NCBI GenBank assembly: GCA_041658125.1
Contig: JBBAAS010000002.1
Span: 32,132 to 96,131, forward strand
DNA length: 64,000 bases
Reading direction: 5' to 3'
Source: JBBAAS01 sp041658125
Lineage (GTDB): Bacteria; Patescibacteriota; Microgenomatia; UBA12405
A model generated the notes under the pieces. The model worked only from the letters and a program-made list of their open reading frames with translations, was not told the origin of the DNA and searched no databases. Made by a program: the position numbers and the translations under genes. Of the stretch, positions 23,212 to 30,307 are shown in pieces; position 1 is the stretch's first letter, and each line of letters begins with the position of its first letter.

Positions 23212-24165
23212 ATGGATGAAGATATGAAAATATTTGACACGGTGATTATCGGTTCGGGACCAGCTGGGTTGACGGCGGCAATTTATACAGCCAGAGCTGA
23301 TTTGAAAACCGTAGTAATAGCAGGAAACAGACCGGGAGGACAATGTACTATTACAACAGTAATGGATAATTTTCCCGGGTTTCCCGAAGGAATAGGCGGA
23401 TTTAAGTTGGTGACAGACATGCAAAAACAGGCGGTGCGCTTTGGGGCCGAGATTAAACAGGGAATAGTAAAAGAAATAAAAAACCAAGAGGAATTTGAAA
23501 TTGTTTTGGAAAACGGAGAAATAATCACGACAAAATCGGTAGTACTAGCAACGGGAGCTCAAGCAAAATGGTTAGGACTACCAAAGGAAAAGGAATTAAT
23601 CGGAAAAGGAGTGTCGGGGTGTGCCACGTGCGATGGAATGTTTTTTAGGGACAAAATTGTAGCCGTAATAGGCGGGGGAAATGTGGCTTGCCAGGAAGCG
23701 GTATTTTTAGCAAAATTTGCCAGAAAAGTTTATTTAATTCACCGAAGGGATCAACTTAGAGCCAGCGCCACCGAACAAAAAAGAGCTTTAGACGAGCCAA
23801 AAATTGAGCTGGTGTGGAATAGCGAAGTAATAGAAATAATCGGCGAGTCGAAGGTTGAAAGTCTGAAAGTCAAAAACAATGTGACAGGCGAGGAAAAAAT
23901 ACTACCGGTCGACGGAATGTTTGTAGCTATCGGACATACGCCATCAACTGATTTTGTAAAAGGACTGGTAGAGTTGATGGAAGACGGACACGTAGTTATT
24001 GGCAAAAACAAAGAATTACCAACAATGACGAGTGTGGAAGGAATTTTTGCGGCCGGAGACTGCGTTAATGAACATCATAAACAGGCGATAATTGCCGCCG
24101 GAGACGGAGCCAAAGCGGCGTTAGACCTGGAAAAATGGATAGGCAGAAGAGAGTGGAGAAATTAA
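23212..24165 (+). CDS. trxB: Thioredoxin reductase
   Basis: A 317-residue FAD/NADPH flavoprotein. It shows the N-terminal FAD-binding GSGPAGLTAA, the redox-active CATC (in GCATCDG), the NADPH-binding GGGNVACQEA and the C-terminal FAD motif IFAAGDC. It reduces thioredoxin in the cytoplasm. The ATG at 23212 is favoured over the internal ATG (MKIFDT, 4 codons on) by the TAAAAT box 7 nt upstream. It overlaps the convergent glycosyltransferase by 4 nt. Confidence 0.95.
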   Translation: MDEDMKIFDTVIIGSGPAGLTAAIYTARADLKTVVIAGNRPGGQCTITTVMDNFPGFPEGIGGFKLVTDMQKQAVRFGAEIKQGIVKEIKNQEEFEIVLENGEIITTKSVVLATGAQAKWLGLPKEKELIGKGVSGCATCDGMFFRDKIVAVIGGGNVACQEAVFLAKFARKVYLIHRRDQLRASATEQKRALDEPKIELVWNSEVIEIIGESKVESLKVKNNVTGEEKILPVDGMFVAIGHTPSTDFVKGLVELMEDGHVVIGKNKELPTMTSVEGIFAAGDCVNEHHKQAIIAAGDGAKAALDLEKWIGRREWRN

Positions 24166-25325
24166 AAAAGAGATGAAGTGAATTTTTTAATTTTTTGAAC
24201 GAACTGATCACGGGAAAAGCGGACGGCGTTTTTTTGACAATCTTTTGGGTCAATTTTTAGTTTTTGGAGTTTTTGAATAGCAGTAGCACAAGAGGCGGGG
24301 GTGAGTTCGTCAAAAAGAACACCGGTTTTATTATCGACAACAGTTTCTGTAATGCCCCCGCTTTTGTAGCCGACAACAGGACAGCCATAACCCTGAGCTT
24401 CGACAGAAACAATACCAAAATCTTCCTGATCGGAACAGAAAAGATAGGCTTTGGCTTGAGAAAAGAGATCGGCTTTTTGTTCTTGAGTAACTTCACCTAA
24501 AAATTCAACTGTAAGGCCGGCGATTGATTTTAATTGGCTTTCAAAGCCAGCAAAATCACGACCAAAAATTTTGAGAGGTAATTTGAGTTGATTGCAGGCT
24601 TGGATAGCGATGTCATAGCGCTTGGCACGAGCTAATCTACCACCAGTCAGATAGAACCGCTCGCCTACCATTTTGCGGTGCTCACGCCCTTCGGAAGGAA
24701 CCTCGGATGATTGCGCTCCGAAAATGGCAGGCTTCGCTATTTTAAAAATTTCGACAGGGGGGTTGATGACGATAGAATTGCGGCGATAGAATTTTTGAAT
24801 ACGGGCGGCGGTAGTGGAAGAGTTAGCGATGAATTGATCAACATTTTGGGCATATTTGAAATCGAGGAGCCGGAGAAAATGATTGGCAATTTGGGCCAGA
24901 GCGTTGAAAAAAGGATATTTTTTTAAATCACGAGCGGTGGGAAGACCGTAAAGATATCGAGGGGGAGTGTGGCAATAACAAATGAGTTTAGCGGATTGTT
25001 TGTTGACGGCATTAGGGAAATAGGCGCCGGTAGCAGAGGAAATTATTAGGTCAAAGTTTTTAAAGTTCATAAAGTTAAAAGCCAGAGGAGAAAGAAGACG
25101 AAGGGGGCTGATAATTTTATGAGCGAAAAGCAAATATTGAAAAAAACTGGGGTGAATGCGGCCCTGCCACTTTTTTTCAAGACGGGAACGGTGAGGACCA
25201 AAAGAAGCGGGGTGATAAAGGGCGGTATAGATAGGAGCATCCGGAAAAATGTCGGAAAGAGCTTCTAAAACAGATTCAGCCCCGCCGTATTCTTTGAGAT
25301 AGTCATGAACTAAAGCGATACGCAT
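24162..25325 (-). CDS. GT4-family glycosyltransferase with an in-frame palindromic repeat insertion
   Basis: 387 residues. The N-terminus MRIALVHDYLKEYGGAE is the GT-B/GT4 acceptor-domain start. The C-terminal domain shows the family E-x7-E region as SDQEDFGIVSVEAQGYGCPVVG, with the donor-binding glutamates. It would transfer a sugar from an NDP-sugar to a lipid-linked or polysaccharide acceptor at the membrane. Between the two domains, about residues 198-221, the protein is encoded by a 70-bp palindromic element (24663-24732). This element is inserted without breaking the frame, in the loop before FYLTGGRLARAKRYD. It lies 6 nt after the exonuclease gene stop, so the two are cotranscribed. 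Confidence 0.88.
   Translation of the reverse strand: MRIALVHDYLKEYGGAESVLEALSDIFPDAPIYTALYHPASFGPHRSRLEKKWQGRIHPSFFQYLLFAHKIISPLRLLSPLAFNFMNFKNFDLIISSATGAYFPNAVNKQSAKLICYCHTPPRYLYGLPTARDLKKYPFFNALAQIANHFLRLLDFKYAQNVDQFIANSSTTAARIQKFYRRNSIVINPPVEIFKIAKPAIFGAQSSEVPSEGREHRKMVGERFYLTGGRLARAKRYDIAIQACNQLKLPLKIFGRDFAGFESQLKSIAGLTVEFLGEVTQEQKADLFSQAKAYLFCSDQEDFGIVSVEAQGYGCPVVGYKSGGITETVVDNKTGVLFDELTPASCATAIQKLQKLKIDPKDCQKNAVRFSRDQFVQKIKKFTSSLF
24663..24732. repeat. Palindromic repeat element inside GT4 gene (copy A)
   Basis: About 70 bp with imperfect 15-bp terminal inverted repeats (GCCTACCATTTTGCGG versus CCGAAAATGGCAGGC) and an inner CCTTCGGAAGG hairpin. It contains GTGCTCACGCCCTTCGG and CTCGGATGATTGCGCTCCG, shared with copies at 44751-44821 and 60392-60484. 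It is in frame with the host gene. Confidence 0.8.
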
Positions 25326-25331
25326 ATAGGT

Positions 25332-26270
25332 TTAAAAAAGAGAGGTTTGGACGGAATTGTTAATGGAAGTTTCTTTTTTAGAAAGATTTAATTTTTTTTG
25401 AAGGCGGGAGGAAAGGGATTTGAAATGGTATTGATCAAAAACCGGTAAAAGGTTTTGGGCGAGAACGGAATTCCAACGGGCGGAACGAAGGGTAAAAGTA
25501 AGAGGAATGTTGTCGATTAAGGTAGCGAGTTTCTGCGAAAGATAGGCATTATCTTTGCCTTTTTCAAGGCGTAAACGAACCGAGCCATTTAAATCACTCA
25601 AGTGAGAATAAACCCCGTCAAGAGAATCATATTTTTCTAAAAGTTCGACAGCGGTTTTGGGGCCGATACCTTCGACGCCAGGGTAGTTGTCGGACATATC
25701 CCCCATCAAAGCTTTAAGGTCGATAACCTGTAAAGGCAGAACGCCTAATTTTTCCTTAACTTCGCCGGGTCCAAAAATTTTGGTTTCGGAAAGGCCACGA
25801 ATAGGAACAAAAAGGTCGACTTGAGAGGTAACGAGTTGCATTAAATCTTTGTCGCCGGTGATGATAGTAATTTTGGAAATAAGTTTTTTGCGGGATGATT
25901 TAAAAATTTTTTGAAGAGACTTTTTGGTGATGGTGGCGATAAGATCATCGGCTTCATAACCCCCCATGGAAAAATTGGAAATATGGGCTTGCTTTAAAGT
26001 TTCAGGAAGAAGAGGAAGCTGGACGATCAGGTCGCGGTCGGGAATTTTACGCTTGGCACGGTAACCAATAAATTCAGATTGACGAAAAGTAGGACCGGGA
26101 GAATCAAGACAAACGATAAGATAATTTGGGTGGAGATTATCAATGGCGGAAAGAAGCATTGAATAAAAACCGTAAAGGGCATTAACGGGTTGGCCATTAA
26201 CGGTAAGAGACGGAATAGAATGATAGGCACGGTGAGCGATCGCGTGGCCGTCAACGATAACAAGATGCAT
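25332..26270 (-). CDS. 5'-3' exonuclease (Pol I N-terminal / ExoIX-like)
   Basis: 312 residues from ATG 26270 (MHLVIVDGHAIAHRAYH, the family start); the frame is open 10 codons further but that part is upstream of the promoter fit. Metal-binding acidic residues are visible in IVDG, YEADDLIAT, ITGDKDLMQLV and MGDMSDNYPGVEGIGPKTA, the last being the helix-hairpin-helix/H3TH DNA-binding element. It is a stand-alone flap nuclease of the kind that removes RNA primers. A TATAAT box is 9 nt upstream of the ATG. Confidence 0.92.
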   Translation of the reverse strand: MHLVIVDGHAIAHRAYHSIPSLTVNGQPVNALYGFYSMLLSAIDNLHPNYLIVCLDSPGPTFRQSEFIGYRAKRKIPDRDLIVQLPLLPETLKQAHISNFSMGGYEADDLIATITKKSLQKIFKSSRKKLISKITIITGDKDLMQLVTSQVDLFVPIRGLSETKIFGPGEVKEKLGVLPLQVIDLKALMGDMSDNYPGVEGIGPKTAVELLEKYDSLDGVYSHLSDLNGSVRLRLEKGKDNAYLSQKLATLIDNIPLTFTLRSARWNSVLAQNLLPVFDQYHFKSLSSRLQKKLNLSKKETSINNSVQTSLF

Positions 26271-26279
26271 GTATCTGAA

Positions 26280-26285
26280 ATTATA
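26280..26285 (-). promoter_or_regulatory. -10 box of exonuclease gene
   Basis: TATAAT on the minus strand, 9 nt before the ATG at 26270. Confidence 0.45.
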
Positions 26286-26308
26286 ACCCGAAACAACCAA
26301 TTTACTGA

Positions 26309-26314
26309 TAAAAT
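26309..26314 (+). promoter_or_regulatory. Extended -10 box of first T4SS gene
   Basis: TGA-TAAAAT, 6 nt before the ATG at 26321. Confidence 0.5.
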
Positions 26315-26320
26315 TAAATT

Positions 26321-27184
26321 ATGGAGCAACATCCGATTCCACAACCGATCACCTCGTATGAATTTAAATTGGTCGGAGAGATGACATTAAAGCAATTTTT
26401 AAAGGCCGGCGGAGGGATTGTGGTAGCCTTGCTCATAAACGCAACCAAATTGGTGTTTTTTATAAAATGGCCATTGATGATTTTGTTCGGAGGGGGAGGC
26501 TTGGCTTTGGCATTTGTTCCATTTCAGGACAGACCACTGGAAAAATGGATAGTAGCATTTATCAAATCGATATATTTTCCAACTATCTATACGTATAAAA
26601 AGAGAGCTAATAATGATTGGCTAGAAACAGACATGGTAAAAGCGAAAGCCACAGCAGAGGAAAAGAAAAAGAAGGAGGAAGAACTTCCCATAAAAGACCA
26701 GGGAAAGGTAGAAGAGTTCATTGAATCACTGCCTTCGGTTAAAAAAGAAGAAAAAGTCCCGGAAAAAGAGGTAGTTAAAATAAATCCGGTAAAAAGCGAA
26801 GAGGAAACCGTAAAAAAGGAAACTAACTGGAGAGATCAAACGACTGATCTCAAGCTGAAAAAAGAAAAACTGAAAGCAACCGGAAGAGCAAGTTTTGGGT
26901 CAATCCCGATGCCGGACATTCCGGAAATACCAAATATTGTGGTAGGAATGGTAACTGATACGGCAGGTAAGATTGTTGAAGGAACGATTTTGGAAATTCT
27001 TGATGCCGAAGGAAATCCGGTAAGAGTGTTAAAGACAAATGCTTTAGGCCAGTTTAGGATATCGACACCGTTGGCAAATGGACAATATTTAATAATTCCG
27101 GAAAAAAAGGGACTTAATTTTGACAGGGTGAGTATTGATCTTTTAGGAAAAATTGTTCAACCAATTAAAATACAATCTGTCTAA
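26321..27184 (+). CDS. PrgI-like T4SS inner-membrane protein with C-terminal carboxypeptidase-regulatory-like domain
   Basis: 287 residues. The N-terminus has two membrane helices (about 28-45 and 47-65) followed by FQDRPLEKWIVAFIKS, the pattern of PrgI/VirB3-like T4SS components that dock the VirB4 ATPase. A charged, Glu/Lys-rich linker (about 105-185) leads to a beta-rich domain (about 185-287) homologous to the C-terminus of the HAD protein at 19862-20953. It is the first gene of the run PrgI - TraC-like - VirB4 - large coiled-coil protein. The domain tail may sit in the cytoplasm or outside; topology is not certain. Confidence 0.75.
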   Translation: MEQHPIPQPITSYEFKLVGEMTLKQFLKAGGGIVVALLINATKLVFFIKWPLMILFGGGGLALAFVPFQDRPLEKWIVAFIKSIYFPTIYTYKKRANNDWLETDMVKAKATAEEKKKKEEELPIKDQGKVEEFIESLPSVKKEEKVPEKEVVKINPVKSEEETVKKETNWRDQTTDLKLKKEKLKATGRASFGSIPMPDIPEIPNIVVGMVTDTAGKIVEGTILEILDAEGNPVRVLKTNALGQFRISTPLANGQYLIIPEKKGLNFDRVSIDLLGKIVQPIKIQSV

Positions 27185-27217
27185 GAGGGTAGTTTTTGCG
27201 TTATTATTAAATAGTCT

Positions 27218-27934
27218 ATGCCGATTGACCCATTAAAAATAGCTATCAGAGGGAGTACTCAAGACCATTTGCCGGTGGAGGATGTGATTAATGGAATCGT
27301 TCTATTAAAAGACGGTTCGGCAGCAATGATAATGCAGGTATCGTCGGTTAATTTCGACTTGTTGTCAGAAAGAGAACAATCGGCTCTGGTTTTTGCTTAT
27401 GGAGGAATATTAAATTCTTTGAGCTTCCCAATACAAATTGTGATTCAAACGAACAGAAAAGATGTAAGTGCCTATTTGCAAAATCTAAAAACTGCCGAAG
27501 AAGAACAGGAAAATAAACTTTTAGGAGAGAAAATAAAGAGTTACCGAAAATTTATTGAAGAAACAGTAAAAAGAAATGACGTGCTATCAAAATCTTTTTA
27601 TGTAGTGGTCCCGTTTTCGATCTTAGAATTAGGGATTAAGACGGCATCGAGCCAATTAACAAGTAGCCTGCCGCTATTGGGAAGACAAACGGAAAGATCG
27701 CTGCCCTTTCCAAAGGAACAAATTTTAGAAAAAGCTAAAGCCAGTTTGGAACCCAAAAGAGACCATTTGATGAGGCTGTTTTCCAGATTGGGATTGGAAA
27801 TAAAACAATTAGATACAAAAGAAATGATTGAATTGTTTTACCGACTGTACAATGAAGAAACTGCTATTAATCAAAAGATTTCGAATTTGAGTTATGGAAC
27901 GCCAGCGGTGATGGCAAAAATTAAAAAAACATGA
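27218..27934 (+). CDS. TraC-like / VirB4 N-terminal-like T4SS protein
   Basis: 238 residues without a membrane segment. The start STQDHLPVEDVINGIVLLKDG and the segment around VSSVNFDLLSEREQ resemble the N-terminal non-ATPase domain of VirB4/TraC proteins, here encoded as its own gene. It lies between the PrgI-like gene and the VirB4 ATPase, and its stop overlaps the VirB4 ATG by 4 nt, so the two proteins are probably made in equal amounts and work together. No Walker motifs. Confidence 0.7.
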   Translation: MPIDPLKIAIRGSTQDHLPVEDVINGIVLLKDGSAAMIMQVSSVNFDLLSEREQSALVFAYGGILNSLSFPIQIVIQTNRKDVSAYLQNLKTAEEEQENKLLGEKIKSYRKFIEETVKRNDVLSKSFYVVVPFSILELGIKTASSQLTSSLPLLGRQTERSLPFPKEQILEKAKASLEPKRDHLMRLFSRLGLEIKQLDTKEMIELFYRLYNEETAINQKISNLSYGTPAVMAKIKKT

Positions 27935-30288
27935 AAATATTTAGTTTTGGCAAAAAAAAAGAAGAGATAAAAAAGACAGAGACACCGGTAACGGCGGACA
28001 ATAAATTGACTGGAGCTAAAAAATTTGTTGAGGGATTGGTTTCGACGAAGGACATTATTGCCCCGGCGGCACTGGAAGTTGATTTTAACCACATAAGGAT
28101 TGGTAACCGGTACTATAGAACATTGTTTGTAGCCGGATATCCAAGATTTGTGGGAATAAATTGGCTGTCACCACTGGTTAATTTTGACGCGTCACTGAAC
28201 GTGTCGATGTATATTTATCCGACGGACGGAAAAGAAATTCTAGATGATTTAAGAAGAAAGATTGCGGAAATGGAGGCTGAAATTAACACTGATTTACAGA
28301 GAGGGAGAGTGGTAAATCCGGCAACACAGGCAAAGCTGGAAGATGCTTTGAATTTACAAGCAGAATTGGTGAGGGGAGAGGAGAGATTTTTTCAATTTGG
28401 ACTTTATGTAACGATATCGACTGATTCGGAAGAAGAATTAGATAGAATCAATAAAAATATTGAAGCGGCGTTGGGATCGTTGATGATAATCAGTAAAAGA
28501 GCAACATTGCAAATGGAAGATGGCTTTGTAACGACTCTGCCATTGTGTATAGACAGATTGGGAATCACCAGAAATATGGATACGACGTCACTGGCAACAA
28601 CTTTTCCGTTTGTGTCATCGGATTTATCTGACGATAAGGGGATAATGTATGGAATTAATGAACACAACGGAAGCTTGGTAATTTTTGATAGATTTTCAAT
28701 GCCGAATTATAATTCGGTAGTATTTGCCACGGCCGGAGCGGGAAAATCGTATTTGATTAAGCTGGAAGCAATAAGATCGCTGATGATGGGGACAGAAATC
28801 ATTGTAATTGATCCGGAAAACGAGTACCGAAACTTGAGCGACGCAGTGGGAGGACAATATATTGCGTTTGGGTATGGTGAAGAGTCAAAAATTAATCCAT
28901 TTGATTTGTCATTAACGGAAGAAGAAGGAGAAAATGCTCTGAATGCAAAAATGTTGAATTTACATGGTTTGCTCAAGGTGATGCTGGGAGAAATGAACCC
29001 AATGGAAGAATCTATTATGGATAAAGCATTGATGGAGGCTTATAAGGCAAAAGGAATTACTCCTGACCCAACGACCCAAAATAAAGAACCGCCATTAATC
29101 GAAGATTTATATAAGTCGTTGATGGGAATGGAAGATAAGTCGGCACAAACATTAGCAGCACGAATGGAAAAATATATAAAAGGTTCCTTTGCCGGAATTT
29201 TTAACCAAAAAACAACCGTAAATTTAAAAAACAAAATGGTGGTGTTCGGCATCAGAAATCTGGAAGAAGCCTTAAGACCAATAGCGATGCATATTATTCT
29301 TGACTATATTTGGACGGTAGTGAAAAAAACCCTAAAAAAAAGAATAATGATTGTGGATGAGGCGTGGTATTTGATGCAGTTTCCGGATTCGGCGGCATTT
29401 TTGAGAGGAATTGTAAAAAGAAGCAGAAAATATTATTTGGGAGTAACAACAATTACCCAAGATGTGGATGATTTTTTAAAGACGCCGTACGGAAAAGAAA
29501 TTGTGACCAACAGTGCAATTCAAATTCTTTTAAAACAACACAGTGCGGCAATAGACCAAATAGGAGAGGTGTTTTACCTGTCAGAAGGAGAGAAACAGTT
29601 ATTATTAACCGCTGATAAGGGGGAAGGAATATTTTTTGCCGGACAAAACCACGTAGCGATTAGGGTGATTGCCTCGGCAGATGAGCATAAACTGATCACC
29701 TCAAACCCAGAAGAAGTGATGCAAATGAAAAAGACGGTGGAAGAAAAAAAGAAAGAACCGGAAAAACCAATGACAGTGGCAGAACCACCAAAGCCGATTT
29801 TGGTTAATAAACCTATAACTGAAAATAGTAATCAAGTAGTAGAAATTGAAAGTGGTCCGGTATTAAACGCCATTTCCCCGAAGGTAGAAGATGTATTGCA
29901 AAAACGGATAAAAGAAATGGAAGAACAGGAGAAAAAAGAAATTGAAGAGCACAGGAAGGAAGTTGAGGTTGAAGAGAAAGAAAAAGAAAGTAAAAATCAA
30001 TCTTTGGGCGGTTTTGGATCTTTACCGAAATATCAGGATTTATTTAAGCCAACGGCAAACAAATTACCTCCCTTGCCCCCACTGCCGCCATTACCAAAAT
30101 ACGAACCGGTAATAAAGCCGATATTTATTACCCCCGAACCAAAAATTCCGCAACCACCGCAATTGGTTAAGAAAAATAAACCTGAATTTGTGGCACCAGA
30201 GCAAAACAAAACCGTGGCATCACAAGCTCCAGCGGATAAAAAAACCGGACTAACCTACGACAAACTATTTGGCGACGGAATCGTTTAG
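27931..30288 (+). CDS. virB4: VirB4-family T4SS ATPase
   Basis: 785 residues. The N-terminal VirB4 domain is followed by a RecA-like ATPase: Walker A ATAGAGKS (266-273), IDPENEY just after it, and Walker B IMIVDEAWYLM near 470, then TQDVDDF. It energises pilus assembly or substrate transport at the inner membrane. The last roughly 180 residues are a low-complexity Glu/Lys then Pro-rich tail that standard VirB4 proteins lack; it may contact other machine parts. Its ATG overlaps the preceding stop. Confidence 0.92.
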   Translation: MKIFSFGKKKEEIKKTETPVTADNKLTGAKKFVEGLVSTKDIIAPAALEVDFNHIRIGNRYYRTLFVAGYPRFVGINWLSPLVNFDASLNVSMYIYPTDGKEILDDLRRKIAEMEAEINTDLQRGRVVNPATQAKLEDALNLQAELVRGEERFFQFGLYVTISTDSEEELDRINKNIEAALGSLMIISKRATLQMEDGFVTTLPLCIDRLGITRNMDTTSLATTFPFVSSDLSDDKGIMYGINEHNGSLVIFDRFSMPNYNSVVFATAGAGKSYLIKLEAIRSLMMGTEIIVIDPENEYRNLSDAVGGQYIAFGYGEESKINPFDLSLTEEEGENALNAKMLNLHGLLKVMLGEMNPMEESIMDKALMEAYKAKGITPDPTTQNKEPPLIEDLYKSLMGMEDKSAQTLAARMEKYIKGSFAGIFNQKTTVNLKNKMVVFGIRNLEEALRPIAMHIILDYIWTVVKKTLKKRIMIVDEAWYLMQFPDSAAFLRGIVKRSRKYYLGVTTITQDVDDFLKTPYGKEIVTNSAIQILLKQHSAAIDQIGEVFYLSEGEKQLLLTADKGEGIFFAGQNHVAIRVIASADEHKLITSNPEEVMQMKKTVEEKKKEPEKPMTVAEPPKPILVNKPITENSNQVVEIESGPVLNAISPKVEDVLQKRIKEMEEQEKKEIEEHRKEVEVEEKEKESKNQSLGGFGSLPKYQDLFKPTANKLPPLPPLPPLPKYEPVIKPIFITPEPKIPQPPQLVKKNKPEFVAPEQNKTVASQAPADKKTGLTYDKLFGDGIV

Positions 30289-30293
30289 ATTGG

Positions 30294-30299
30294 TATAAT
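30294..30299 (+). promoter_or_regulatory. Extended -10 box upstream of coiled-coil membrane protein
   Basis: TGG-TATAAT, 8 nt before the ATG at 30308. Confidence 0.5.
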
Positions 30300-30307
30300 T
30301 TCAATTG

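Noticed and set aside
24180..25325. Frameshift or pseudogene in the GT4 gene because of the odd segment at about 198-221
   Set aside because: The frame is open through the palindromic element and both flanking domains are intact.
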